Source of the DNA: UBA7434 sp042090785
GTDB lineage: Bacteria; Pseudomonadota; Gammaproteobacteria; Pseudomonadales; UBA7434
Length of the DNA: 64,000 nt
Assembly (NCBI GenBank): GCA_042090785.1
Contig: JBELIP010000004.1
Location: 55,593 to 119,592 of the forward strand
Reading direction: 5' to 3'
Each line of letters begins with the position of its first letter. Position 1 is the stretch's first letter. The notes beneath the pieces are model-generated. The model made no database searches. It saw nothing but the letters and a program-made list of their open reading frames with translations, and was not told where the DNA came from. Below, piece after piece: positions 18,249 through 27,823 of this stretch. The position numbers were made by a program, and so were the translations under genes.

Positions 18249-18691
18249 GGTTAATCATGTTTCCTCTGCTAATGCTTCTTTAATATCTGCGCCAACATAC
18301 ATGCCAGCACACATTCTGCACTGAGGTATCGCCATTAAGGCGCTTATCAAGTGCTATTGAATTCCTATTATAACGATCTGCGTTTCAATTGGCTATGCTA
18401 TCAACGACTCTACAGCCTCCATATCAAGCCTCAGTGACATATTGCCTATTTACTCACGAACCCTTGATACGCTAGTATTTCTTCCTGCATAGGCAGCTTT
18501 CGCTGCCTTTTTGCTTTATGGCGAATGCTCCAGCATCTTGTTAGCCAATCAGTCGACAATTCATCGCCGATTGATAAGCATCATGAGTAGCCATTAATTG
18601 CAGACTATCGTTTTTTAAACTCGACTACCACAACCTATTTTACAACAAGTCAGCCACCGACTTGATAATCGCTATTGAAGCCAGACTGACA
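18249..18691. other. Intergenic region between grxD and argD with an orphan terminator
   Basis: These 443 bases have no convincing ORF. They must hold the grxD promoter (minus) and the argD promoter (plus). The notable structure is a plus-strand terminator at 18492-18512 with no annotated gene before it, which raises the possibility of a short RNA between about 18360 and 18512. No arginine-repressor boxes were confidently recognised. Confidence 0.5.
18492..18512 (+). terminator. Orphan Rho-independent terminator
   Basis: GGCAGC-TTTC-GCTGCC is followed by TTTTT. No plus-strand gene precedes it: the nearest upstream plus gene is marR, with the whole minus-strand translation operon between. Confidence 0.8.
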
Positions 18692-19873
18692 ATGAAAACA
18701 CATGTAATGAACACCTACCAACGACTCCCCGTGACCTTTAGTCATGGTGAAGGTGTATGGCTATTTGATATCAATGGCAAACGTTACCTCGATGCCTTAT
18801 GCGGCATTAGCGTCACCAATTTGGGGCATGCCCATCCTGCCGTCAGCTCAGCCATTAAAACGCAGGCTGATTTACTGTTGCACACCTCTAACCTTTATCA
18901 TATTACGCCGCAGCAGCAACTCGCTGACAAACTTTGCAGCATCGCCGCTATGGATAAGGTGTTTTTTAGTAATTCAGGCGCCGAAGCCAACGAGGCCGCC
19001 ATTAAGCTAGCGCGTTTACACGCATCACACAAAGGCAATAGCCACCCTATTATTATTACTATGACGGGTAGCTTTCATGGCCGAACATTAGCCACCATTA
19101 CCGCAACGGCTAGCCAAAAAATGAAAACCGGTTTTGGCCCATTGCCCGCCGGCTTTATCTATGGCGAATACAATAATATTGAATCAGCCAAACAATTATT
19201 TGCCGAGCATGGCGACAATATAGCTGCCGTATTTGTAGAGCCCGTTCAAGGCGAAGGCGGCATAAATGTTGGCGAAGCCGATTATTTATTACAAGTTCAA
19301 CAGCTTTGTCACAACCACCAAGCACTCTTTATGCTAGATGAAGTTCAGTCTGGCAATGGTCGCTGCGGGCATTACTTTGCATTTCAAGGACTTGGGCTTT
19401 CGCCCGATGTTGTCACCACCGCTAAAGGCTTAGGTAACGGCGTACCGATTGGCGCCTGTATCGCCAAAGGCGCAGCAGCAGAAACTTTATCGCCCGGCAC
19501 TCATGGCTCGACATTTGGCGGCAACCCACTCGCCACCTCTGCCGCGCTAGCGGTTATTAAAATCATAGAAGACGAACAGCTCTGCAAGCGCGCTACCGCA
19601 CTTGGCAACGCTATAAAATCCGGCTTCGAAAAAACTTTAGCAGATAATCCCGCTGTTATTGACATTCGCGGCTGCGGCTTAATGATTGGTATAGAGCTAG
19701 ACCGCCCTTGCGGACAGTTAGTGGCCGACGCCCTGGCTGCAGGCTTACTCATTAATGTGACGGCTGGCTCAACCATTCGATTACTACCGCCATTAATTAT
19801 GAGCGACGAAAACGCCCATGAAATTGTTGATACTGTAACAACGTTAATTCATCAATTTATTGCCAAGTCATAA
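18692..19873 (+). CDS. argD: Acetylornithine aminotransferase family (PLP, class III)
   Basis: This enzyme makes N-acetylornithine in arginine synthesis and often doubles in lysine synthesis. From the ATG at 18692 it is 393 residues. Class III aminotransferase features are GEGVWLFDINGKRYLDALCGI, FSNSGAEANEAAIKLAR, GSFHGRT, the pyridoxal aspartate in FMLDEVQSGNGRCG, and the PLP lysine in TTAKGLGNGVPIG. It is directly followed by argF, which supports the arginine role. A start at 18707 is also possible; neither has a strong Shine-Dalgarno. Confidence 0.9.
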   Translation: MKTHVMNTYQRLPVTFSHGEGVWLFDINGKRYLDALCGISVTNLGHAHPAVSSAIKTQADLLLHTSNLYHITPQQQLADKLCSIAAMDKVFFSNSGAEANEAAIKLARLHASHKGNSHPIIITMTGSFHGRTLATITATASQKMKTGFGPLPAGFIYGEYNNIESAKQLFAEHGDNIAAVFVEPVQGEGGINVGEADYLLQVQQLCHNHQALFMLDEVQSGNGRCGHYFAFQGLGLSPDVVTTAKGLGNGVPIGACIAKGAAAETLSPGTHGSTFGGNPLATSAALAVIKIIEDEQLCKRATALGNAIKSGFEKTLADNPAVIDIRGCGLMIGIELDRPCGQLVADALAAGLLINVTAGSTIRLLPPLIMSDENAHEIVDTVTTLIHQFIAKS

Positions 19874-19923
19874 ACACATAACGCTTTACCTTTTACGACC
19901 TTAAAAAGGGCAACGAGAGAACC

Positions 19924-20817
19924 ATGGCTACCAGACACTTTTTATCTTTACTCGATCTAACTCCAGATGAGCTCCACGGTGTCATTAATCGTGCGATTGA
20001 ATTAAAAAAAGCACCCGTCAGCAATATATTTGCTGGCAAAGTGTTAGCCATGATTTTTGAAAAATCATCAACACGCACGCGCATCTCGTTTGAAGCCGGC
20101 ATGGCACAACTGGGTGGTAGTGCAATATTTTTATCGCCAAGAGATACGCAGCTAGGCCGCGGTGAACCGATTGAAGATAGCGCACGTGTTATTTCATCAA
20201 TGGTTGATATTGTGATGGTCAGAACGTTTGCCCACCAGCAAATTGAAACCTTTGCTGCCAACTCTAGCGTGCCAGTCATTAACGCACTCACTGACGACCT
20301 TCACCCTTGTCAGTTATTAGCCGACATACAAACTTATATTGAAAAACGCGGCAGCATTCAAGGCAAAACCGTGGCGTGGATTGGTGATGGCAATAACATG
20401 TGCCACTCTTATATTAATGCTGCGCGACAATTTGACTTTACATTACGCATTGCTTGCCCAGCAGGCTTTGAACCTAATAGTGACTTAGTAGCCACCAACA
20501 GTGATCGTGTAACCGTTATGCAAGACTCTCAAGCAGCAGTAAACAATGCTGACCTTGTAGTCACTGACGTATGGGCCTCAATGGGCCAAGAAGATGAGCA
20601 AGATGATCGCCTAGAAGTGTTTGCACCTTACCAGGTTAATCATGCATTAATGAAAAGCGCCGCCAGCGATGCACTCTTTATGCATTGTCTGCCTGCGCAT
20701 CGTGGCGAAGAAGTGAGTGCGGAATTATTAGAAGACCCTCAATACAGTGTTGTTTGGGATGAGGCAGAGAATCGCCTTCATGCTCAGAAGGCATTGATGG
20801 AGTTTTTGCTCGCCTAA
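19924..20817 (+). CDS. argF: Ornithine carbamoyltransferase
   Basis: This enzyme forms citrulline from ornithine and carbamoyl phosphate. At 297 residues it is on the short side of the family. The carbamoyl-phosphate loop EKSSTRTRISFE, HPCQLLADIQT, the ornithine-binding DVWASMGQEDE, and the HCLPAHRGEEV signature are all present. It is 50 bp after argD with GAGAG before the ATG, so probably one operon. The type and its partner argD suggest the biosynthetic enzyme rather than a catabolic one. Confidence 0.95.
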   Translation: MATRHFLSLLDLTPDELHGVINRAIELKKAPVSNIFAGKVLAMIFEKSSTRTRISFEAGMAQLGGSAIFLSPRDTQLGRGEPIEDSARVISSMVDIVMVRTFAHQQIETFAANSSVPVINALTDDLHPCQLLADIQTYIEKRGSIQGKTVAWIGDGNNMCHSYINAARQFDFTLRIACPAGFEPNSDLVATNSDRVTVMQDSQAAVNNADLVVTDVWASMGQEDEQDDRLEVFAPYQVNHALMKSAASDALFMHCLPAHRGEEVSAELLEDPQYSVVWDEAENRLHAQKALMEFLLA

Positions 20818-20873
20818 ATCAGACGATTAAACGCAGTAAATTATTAATACTGATAAAAAAAGGAAAATCACCT

Positions 20874-21245
20874 ATGAAAAATAGTATAAAAATTTTAATG
20901 CTAGCAATAGTCTTAACCGGCTGCGCATCACAAGAAACACCTAGAGATGTATCGACGGTTTCATCGGATAAAATTAAAACCTTACTGCCACCTAAAGTCA
21001 CCAAAGCTGACGAAAAAGGGTTAAGCATTCGTTATGCACAAGTATCTATGGGTTTTGATGCGACGTGTAATCCGTTTAAATCGTTTAGCGACAAGCTCAA
21101 TGATTGTAACGAGTTGCCCGAAAACGTCAAAACCTTAGCCGTTGATCATTGCGACCAATTCGGTAAAAAAGCGGTTTTTATGGGTAACAAGACGACTATG
21201 CTGCAAATGACACTTTCGACGTTTACTTGCCAAGATAAAGACTGA
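20874..21245 (+). CDS. Small putative lipoprotein
   Basis: The 123-residue product has a signal peptide ending in lipobox LTGC (Cys near residue 17). The mature part contains four Cys (CNPF, DCNE, DHCDQ, TCQD), which could form disulfides in the periplasm. No family was recognised. It follows argF closely and ends before a strong terminator, so it may be co-transcribed with argDF without being functionally linked. Confidence 0.7.
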   Translation: MKNSIKILMLAIVLTGCASQETPRDVSTVSSDKIKTLLPPKVTKADEKGLSIRYAQVSMGFDATCNPFKSFSDKLNDCNELPENVKTLAVDHCDQFGKKAVFMGNKTTMLQMTLSTFTCQDKD

Positions 21246-21272
21246 TTTAACTAAAGTGCTTTTACAACAACT

Positions 21273-21307
21273 AAAAAAACCTTGTGAGTAGTTGCAAGGT
21301 TTTTTTT
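21273..21307 (+). terminator. Terminator after the argF-lipoprotein genes
   Basis: The arms AAAAAAACCTTG and CAAGGTTTTTTT are 12 bases each and perfectly complementary, 28 bp after the lipoprotein stop. Confidence 0.88.
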
Positions 21308-21404
21308 GGCTTGGGTAAATGCATAGTCACAATCACTTAAATGTGATTTTGATCATAAATTTCAAGCGGATTCTTCGGAATTACCCAGACAATAAGCGAG
21401 CAAC

Positions 21405-22370
21405 TCAAAAGCTCTTTAATGGCTCATTATTTTCCGCATACTTAGCAAGCATGCCACAGATCTCGGCTAACCGACGACGAGTTGCACCACTTAATTTAGC
21501 CGCAGCAATAAAGCCATGAGTGCAATCGTCTAAATGAAGGTGCGACACAGGCACTTGCGCCTGCTGCAACCTCTCCACCAAGTCCAAACCCTCATCTCTT
21601 AGAATATCGTATTCCGCAGTCACAATAATTGTGTCAGGCGCCTTACTCATATTTTCCATAAAAGCCAAATTCATGCTGTCTATCTCAGACTGATTAACAC
21701 TACCTAAATAACATTCGTGAAAAAAGTGCGCGAGCCGCTCGGTTAAAAAAAGGCCTTTGCCATAACGCTGAAAAGATTCGGACTGGTAACGGAAATCCAC
21801 TAACGGATATAATAAAAATTGAAAGGCAGGTCTTGCGGTTAACGTTTTATTAGGAAGACTCGCTGAAAATAATTGCATAGCCAATATGGCAGCAATATTA
21901 CCGCCGGCACTATCACCGCCAATGCCAATGGCTCCTACCCCTAACTGTAAACGTTCGGCATTATCAATAATCCAGTTCCATGCCACGATACTGTCGTCTA
22001 ACGCAGCCGGATATTGACACTCTGGCGCCAACCTATAATCTACCGCAATAATATTTATTTGCGACTGACAGGCGAGCATGCGACAAAAATTATCATGACT
22101 AGCAAAACCACCCATCACATAGCCACCACCATGAAAATACACCATTGATAACTTCGCAATACCTTGCGGGCGATAGATTCTAATTGGTATTTCACAGTGA
22201 CTCGCCGGCACCATAATATCGGCAGTCTGCACATTGGAATATCGGGGGATACCAAATAATTTGTCAAACCCATCATATATTCGGCGGATACTTTTAATCG
22301 ATAGTTTTTCCATACCTGGGCCTAGGCTGGAGAGCTTACAGAGTACGCGCTGACCTATAATGAGTTTCAT
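21405..22370 (-). CDS. Alpha/beta hydrolase, hormone-sensitive-lipase type
   Basis: The 321-residue cytosolic esterase-like protein carries the HSL oxyanion motif HGGGYVMGG, the nucleophile elbow GDSAGGNIAA, the acid in EYDILRDEG and the base in DCTHGF. These enzymes cleave short acyl esters; the physiological substrate is not predictable. The N terminus lacks a signal peptide. It runs in the same direction as glpK but with a 152-bp gap, so it is probably independent. Confidence 0.85.
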   Translation of the reverse strand: MKLIIGQRVLCKLSSLGPGMEKLSIKSIRRIYDGFDKLFGIPRYSNVQTADIMVPASHCEIPIRIYRPQGIAKLSMVYFHGGGYVMGGFASHDNFCRMLACQSQINIIAVDYRLAPECQYPAALDDSIVAWNWIIDNAERLQLGVGAIGIGGDSAGGNIAAILAMQLFSASLPNKTLTARPAFQFLLYPLVDFRYQSESFQRYGKGLFLTERLAHFFHECYLGSVNQSEIDSMNLAFMENMSKAPDTIIVTAEYDILRDEGLDLVERLQQAQVPVSHLHLDDCTHGFIAAAKLSGATRRRLAEICGMLAKYAENNEPLKSF

Positions 22371-22522
22371 GTTGATGCGCCCATTTTTAATTTTCTTTGT
22401 TTGAACATTAAAATATCTCTGATCAATTACAGAGGAAGGATAGGACTATTGAGTTTAAAGCCATAATCACAGCCGCCCACGACTATCTTTTGACTTAACT
22501 GACGGTGAATGTAAACGCCCTC

Positions 22523-24019
22523 CTATTCTCCTATTAACCCCTTAACCGCCTGCTGCCATCCCGCATAAAGTTTTTCCGCCTCGCCCTCGCTCATCACCGG
22601 CATATAATCCTGCCGCTTCTGCCAAACATCGGCAATATCCTCAGTCCCTACAAACACACCCGCACCTACCCCAGCCAAACTCGCTGCACCCCAAGCCGTT
22701 GCTTCGGTTACTGCTGGTACTTCAATTTGCAACTGCAAAATATCTGCTAAAAACTGGCAAACAAATTGATTCACTACTAAACCACCATCGGCGCGTATCA
22801 CCGCCGGTGATGCATCAATGTCCGCCTTCATGGCAGTCACCAAATCTCGTGTCTGATACGCTTGCGCCTCTAATGCCGCACGCGCAATATGGGCCGAAGT
22901 AGAATCACGCCCTAAACCCATAATGGCACCACGAACATCAGGTCGCCAATACGGCGCCCCCAAACCTGTTAATGCCGGCACAAAATAAACACCGTCATTA
23001 CCATCCAAACTTTTGGCCATCCCTTCACTTTTACTGGCATGATCAAACAGGGCTAAACCATCACGCAACCATTGAATCGCCGCCCCCGCAATAAAAATAG
23101 AACCTTCTAAGGCATAGGTGATTTTGCCATTTAACTGATAAGCAATCGTCGTGACTAAACGCTGTGTTGATGTCACTGGCTCAGAACCTAGATTCATTAA
23201 CATAAAACAACCGGTACCATAGGTCGACTTAATCATGCCGGTATCAAAACAAGCCTGCCCTACTAGCGCCGCTTGCTGGTCACCAATCATTGCACAAATA
23301 GGTAACTCTGCTCCTAATAAGGACTTAGCCACCACACCAAAATCAGAAACGTTATCACGCACCTCTGGTAACATGCTGCGCGGAATATTAAATAAAGCCA
23401 GCAGTTCATCGTCCCACTGCCCAGTGGCGATATTCAGTAACAAAGTACGCGACGCATTCGTCGCATCGGTAGCATGTACTCTGCCTTCGGTCAGCCGCCA
23501 TAATAAAAAAGTGTCGATGGTGCCAAACAATAACTGCCCAGCTTCTGCTTTTTTACGTACACCTTTAACATTATCGAGTATCCACGCTATTTTTGTCGCC
23601 GAAAAATAAGGATCGAGCAACAAGCCTGTTTTAGCCGATACCGTTACCGCTTGGCCTTGTGCTATTAACTCATCACATACCGCCGCCGTTCGCCGATCTT
23701 GCCAAACAATGGCGTTATAGACGGGCTCACCGCTTTGCTTATCCCAAACCACCGTTGTCTCTCGCTGATTGGTTATGCCAATCGCAACCGTGTCGCTTAT
23801 GGCTGATGGGCTTGTCTGCAATACCTCACGACACACTTGTAAAGTGTCTTGCCATAGAGCTTCGGGATCTTGCTCTACCCAACCCGACTGCGGATAACTC
23901 AATGTTAGCTCTTGCTGACAAACCGACTTAATCTCACCCTGCGGAGTAAATAAAATAGCACGCGAGCTAGTAGTGCCTTGGTCAATGGCTAAGAGCAAAG
24001 GGGAATCTGACTGGGCCAT
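22523..24019 (-). CDS. glpK: Glycerol kinase
   Basis: GlpK phosphorylates glycerol to sn-glycerol 3-phosphate. The ATG at 24019 is chosen: it follows AGGAAGG and gives MAQSDSPLLLAIDQGTTSSRAILF, the FGGY N terminus, and 498 residues as in the family. A frame extension upstream to 24208 is unconserved. Motifs include GITNQRETT, WQDRRT, YGTGCFMLMN and the C-terminal FGGY region ADGGLVVNQFVCQFLADIL. No glpF, glpD or glpR lies next to it, so the glycerol genes are dispersed here. Confidence 0.95.
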   Translation of the reverse strand: MAQSDSPLLLAIDQGTTSSRAILFTPQGEIKSVCQQELTLSYPQSGWVEQDPEALWQDTLQVCREVLQTSPSAISDTVAIGITNQRETTVVWDKQSGEPVYNAIVWQDRRTAAVCDELIAQGQAVTVSAKTGLLLDPYFSATKIAWILDNVKGVRKKAEAGQLLFGTIDTFLLWRLTEGRVHATDATNASRTLLLNIATGQWDDELLALFNIPRSMLPEVRDNVSDFGVVAKSLLGAELPICAMIGDQQAALVGQACFDTGMIKSTYGTGCFMLMNLGSEPVTSTQRLVTTIAYQLNGKITYALEGSIFIAGAAIQWLRDGLALFDHASKSEGMAKSLDGNDGVYFVPALTGLGAPYWRPDVRGAIMGLGRDSTSAHIARAALEAQAYQTRDLVTAMKADIDASPAVIRADGGLVVNQFVCQFLADILQLQIEVPAVTEATAWGAASLAGVGAGVFVGTEDIADVWQKRQDYMPVMSEGEAEKLYAGWQQAVKGLIGE

Positions 24020-24385
24020 ACATACCTTCCTATTTATCATGAGTATAAATATCTTGAAGCGTTTACCAACATGCACTGCATCTTTATTATTGTAGGCATT
24101 TTTTGTTGGGGAAGTGAGTGAGTTATTTTCGCTTACTAGCCGTTCAAAAATACTGTCAACAAAGCAAGCCTGGTTATAGATTAACCATGCTTTAGATGTT
24201 TGCACCAAACAGCAAAAAAGTTGCCTATTAAATCAACAAAAAAACATTTTATTGCGTTGGTTTAAATAAGAATAAAAAAAAATATTTTAATTCGAAAATA
24301 GTTTTAAGCGAGTTTTCTTACCGTTTTTTTAGCCCTTCACTTTAGCCATCTTTCCCTTAGCGTTAGTAGCCGCAAACAATATAAG

Positions 24386-24394
24386 TTATCCACA
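24386..24394 (+). promoter_or_regulatory. DnaA box upstream of nrdA
   Basis: TTATCCACA, a perfect match to the consensus, lies about 400 bp before the nrdA start. DnaA control of nrdAB is established in E. coli; here only one perfect box was found. Confidence 0.65.
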
Positions 24395-24476
24395 GCTAAT
24401 TCACAGTAAAAGCTATGAGTTTTGCTATTGCATAATTGCCTCGACCGCACTATCTTGTATCTCCGTTGGCCAACAA

Positions 24477-24492
24477 CCCCAAGATGTAGGGG
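24477..24492. promoter_or_regulatory. Candidate NrdR box
   Basis: The near-palindrome CCCCAAGATGTAGGGG has reverse-strand core CTACATCTTG, close to the NrdR core CWATATMTWG. A second weaker match, CAATATTTTG, is at 24701-24710. The usual pair spaced by about three helical turns is not clear. The same hairpin-like sequence, with TTTTT after it, could instead be a weak terminator. Confidence 0.35.
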
Positions 24493-24793
24493 TTTTTGAG
24501 GATTTTAGTAAAAAAGTAGATGCCAAAGCGGCGCTACCTAAAGTAAAGCGGCCAAAAATGAACAAGCGAATGTACAAAAAGCATTCAAAGCACCAACTTA
24601 GGACCAATTTAGCACCACGATCGCCGATTTTGTTTGCTTTTTAGTCGCTTAATAGGAAGCAAAAAATAAACAATTTAAAAAAAGAAATACACAGGCTTGT
24701 CAATATTTTGACTAGCTTAACAACACACAAAGCACCGGACACACACTAACACCAATAAGAAATACGTTTTAAACATCAGACTGAGGAGTCAAC

Positions 24794-27679
24794 ATGCAAC
24801 AAACTGAGGCCAATACTTCGAGCCCAGCTCAAACTCAAAGCAGCCCAACTGCTTCCGGTTCACTTAATTCAGACACCATTGATATGACAGCAACGGCACC
24901 CGGCCAAATACGCGTTATTAAACGTAATGGAACGGTAGTGACTTATGATGTCAGCAAAATCAGTGTTGCTATTACTAAAGCATTTTTAGCCGTAGAAGGC
25001 GGAACTGCTGCTGCATCAAACCGTATTCATGAAACAGTTACCCAATTAACCGAACAGATTACCGCGATCTTTAAACGTCGCATGCCTTCTGGCGGTACTA
25101 TTCATATTGAAGATATTCAGGATCAGGTAGAATTAGCCCTGATGCGCAGTGGCGACCAAAAAGTAGCTCGCGACTATGTACTTTACCGCGAAAAGCGCTC
25201 ACAACTTCGCGCTGAAAAGCTACAGGCAGAAGCCTTACCCGAAACCAATATTAATGTTGTACTCGATGATGGCACAAAACAGCCTCTTGATTTACAACGT
25301 CTTCACACCATTGTGAACGAAGCTTGCCAAGATCTTGAAAGCGTTAGCGCTACCGAAATCCTCGACGAAGCACTTAAAAACCTTTATGACGGCGTATCAC
25401 ATACTGAAGTGAACACTTCATTGGTTATGACCGCTCGTACTATGGTCGAACGTGACCCGAACTACAGCTACGTCACTGCGCGTCTATTAATGGACACCAT
25501 TCGCAGCGAAGCACTTAAATTTTTAGGCGTTGCCTCCTCAGCAACACAGTCAGAAATGCAGGCGCTTTATGGCAGTGCACTATCGCAATACATTGTTAAA
25601 GGTATTGAGTTCGAATTACTTTCACCCGAACTAGCGAGCTTCGACCTAGAACGTCTTGGTAAAGCCCTAAATGCTAACCGTGATTTACAGTTTACTTACT
25701 TAGGCCTGCAAACACTTTATGACCGCTACTTTATTCATAAAGACGAAATTCGTTTTGAATTACCACAAGTCTTCTTTATGCGTGTTGCCATGGGTCTTGC
25801 TGCACAAGAAGACGATAAAAACAGTCGCGCTATCGAGTTTTATAACTTGCTTTCGTCGTTCGACTACATGAGCTCTACACCGACATTATTTAATGCCGGC
25901 ACACTGCGTCCACAGTTATCTTCATGCTACCTCACCACTGTGCCTGATAACTTAGACGGCATTTATAACGCTATTCATGATAACGCCATGTTGTCTAAAT
26001 GGGCTGGCGGCTTAGGCAATGACTGGACACCGGTTCGCGCATTAGGTGCTTACATTAAAGGAACTAACGGCAAATCTCAGGGTGTTGTGCCATTCTTAAA
26101 AGTGGTTAACGACACGGCAGTTGCGGTTAACCAAGGCGGCAAGCGTAAAGGTGCTGTTTGTGCCTACTTAGAAAGCTGGCATCTCGATATGGAAGAATTC
26201 CTTGAGCTGCGTAAAAACACCGGTGATGATCGTCGTCGTACTCACGATATGAATACCGCTAACTGGGTGCCTGATTTATTTATGAAGCGCGTCTTCCAGG
26301 ATCAAGAGTGGACGTTATTTACACCTAACGACACACCTGACTTGCATGACCTGTACGGCACAGCATTTGAAAACCGTTATAACGAATACGAAAAAATGGC
26401 TGACGAAGGAAAAATCAGCGTATTCAAACGTGTTAAAGCACAAGACTTATGGCGCAAAATGTTAGGCATGCTGTTCGAAACAGGACACCCATGGGTAACG
26501 TTTAAAGATCCTTGTAACTTACGTTCGCCACAGCAACACGCTGGTGTGGTTCACTCTTCGAACCTTTGTACTGAAATTACACTAAACACTAGCGAAGAAG
26601 AAATTGCTGTTTGTAACTTAGGTTCTATTAACTTGCCACAGCATATTGGCGAAAACGGCCTTGATATTGAGAAGCTGAAAAAGACCGTTGATACTGCTGT
26701 ACGCATGCTTGATAACGTCATTGATATTAACTACTACTCAGTACCACAGGCGCGGACATCTAACTTACGTCATCGTCCAGTTGGCATGGGCATTATGGGT
26801 TTCCAAGATGCGCTTTATAAGCAGCACTTTGCTTATGGTTCTGATGCCGCAGTTGAATTTGCTGACCGCTCAATGGAAGCCGTAAGTTACTTTGCTATTC
26901 AAGCTTCATCGCAATTAGCCGCCGAACGTGGCAGCTACTCAAGTTTTGACGGATCATTATGGAGCCAAGGCATACTACCCATTGACTCTCTTAAAATCTT
27001 AGAAGAGCAACGTGGTGCGGACTTTATTGAAGTTGACCACAGCCAAACATTAGATTGGGATGGCTTGCGCCAAACGGTTAAAAAGCAAGGCATGCGTAAC
27101 TCTAACGTTATGGCTATTGCGCCAACGGCAACCATTGCCAATATCACGGGTGTATCTCAATCTATTGAGCCGACTTACCAAAACTTGTATGTTAAATCTA
27201 ACTTGTCAGGTGAGTTTACGGTTATTAACCCCTACTTAGTGAGAGACTTAAAAGCGCGTAACCTTTGGGATAGCGTCATGGTCAACGACTTAAAACACTA
27301 TGAAGGCAGCGTGCAGCAAATTGCTCGCATCCCAGATGACTTAAAAGAAATTTACGCAACCGCATTTGAAGTTGAGCCACGCTGGATTGTTGATGCTGCA
27401 AGTCGTCGCCAAAAGTGGATTGACCAAGCACAGTCATTAAACTTATACATTAACAATGCTAACGGCAAAAAACTCGACATAACTTATCGTATGGCTTGGT
27501 TCCGTGGTCTTAAAACCACTTACTACCTCCGCTCATTAGCTGCGACAGGTACAGAAAAATCAACCATCGAATCAGACAAGTTGAATGCTGTTTCATCAGC
27601 CAGCGATATGCCTGCTCAAGCAGCACCTGTGCCTCAGGCTTGCTCGTTGGATGATCCAGATTGCGAAGCTTGTCAGTAA
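24794..27679 (+). CDS. nrdA: Class Ia ribonucleotide reductase, large subunit
   Basis: NrdA reduces ribonucleoside diphosphates using a radical delivered by NrdB. At 961 residues it is long because it carries two N-terminal ATP-cone regions (IRVIKRNGTVVTYDVSKI near 39, and NINVVLDDGTKQPLD near 151), as in Pseudomonas NrdA. Active-site cysteines are in SSCYLTTVPDN (near 377) and NLCTEITLN...VCNLGSINLP (near 595-613). The C-terminal redox tail reads DPDCEACQ. The start follows GAGGAG. Regulation by DnaA and NrdR is suggested by upstream sites. Its last codons are repeated after the stop. Confidence 0.97.
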   Translation: MQQTEANTSSPAQTQSSPTASGSLNSDTIDMTATAPGQIRVIKRNGTVVTYDVSKISVAITKAFLAVEGGTAAASNRIHETVTQLTEQITAIFKRRMPSGGTIHIEDIQDQVELALMRSGDQKVARDYVLYREKRSQLRAEKLQAEALPETNINVVLDDGTKQPLDLQRLHTIVNEACQDLESVSATEILDEALKNLYDGVSHTEVNTSLVMTARTMVERDPNYSYVTARLLMDTIRSEALKFLGVASSATQSEMQALYGSALSQYIVKGIEFELLSPELASFDLERLGKALNANRDLQFTYLGLQTLYDRYFIHKDEIRFELPQVFFMRVAMGLAAQEDDKNSRAIEFYNLLSSFDYMSSTPTLFNAGTLRPQLSSCYLTTVPDNLDGIYNAIHDNAMLSKWAGGLGNDWTPVRALGAYIKGTNGKSQGVVPFLKVVNDTAVAVNQGGKRKGAVCAYLESWHLDMEEFLELRKNTGDDRRRTHDMNTANWVPDLFMKRVFQDQEWTLFTPNDTPDLHDLYGTAFENRYNEYEKMADEGKISVFKRVKAQDLWRKMLGMLFETGHPWVTFKDPCNLRSPQQHAGVVHSSNLCTEITLNTSEEEIAVCNLGSINLPQHIGENGLDIEKLKKTVDTAVRMLDNVIDINYYSVPQARTSNLRHRPVGMGIMGFQDALYKQHFAYGSDAAVEFADRSMEAVSYFAIQASSQLAAERGSYSSFDGSLWSQGILPIDSLKILEEQRGADFIEVDHSQTLDWDGLRQTVKKQGMRNSNVMAIAPTATIANITGVSQSIEPTYQNLYVKSNLSGEFTVINPYLVRDLKARNLWDSVMVNDLKHYEGSVQQIARIPDDLKEIYATAFEVEPRWIVDAASRRQKWIDQAQSLNLYINNANGKKLDITYRMAWFRGLKTTYYLRSLAATGTEKSTIESDKLNAVSSASDMPAQAAPVPQACSLDDPDCEACQ

Positions 27680-27731
27680 TAAAGAGCGAAGCTTGTCAGT
27701 TAAAAAGAGCCAAGTATGTCAGTTAAAAAGA
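27663..27731 (+). repeat. Three 23-bp tandem repeats spanning the nrdA stop
   Basis: Units are at 27663-27685, 27686-27708 and 27709-27731. The first covers the last nrdA codons and stop; the next two lie downstream and resemble degenerate copies. Each carries GTCAG followed by TAATAAAGA or TTAAAAAGA. The spacer before nrdB is thereby lengthened. Confidence 0.9.
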
Positions 27732-27823
27732 CACGCTTATTAGTGAACTAACAGACTAAAAAAAACGTAAATAGAATTTTAAATATTAATTTATAAAATA
27801 CTAATCGATAAAGAGGAAAACCA

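Larger units (their letters stand above)
24020..24793. other. Long AT-rich intergenic region between glpK and nrdA
   Basis: These 774 bases hold the glpK promoter (minus) and the nrdAB control region (plus). Features seen are a perfect DnaA box at 24386-24394 and NrdR-box-like palindromes near 24477 and 24701. A 60-codon minus frame at 24425-24607 is judged spurious. Confidence 0.6.

Noticed and set aside
24446..24461. Second NrdR box beside the one at 24477
   Set aside because: CGCACTATCTTGTATC resembles half of the consensus but lacks two central bases, so the palindrome is broken.
24425..24607. 60-codon minus frame upstream of nrdA
   Set aside because: No ribosome-binding site and no conserved-looking features. 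It overlaps the likely nrdA control region.
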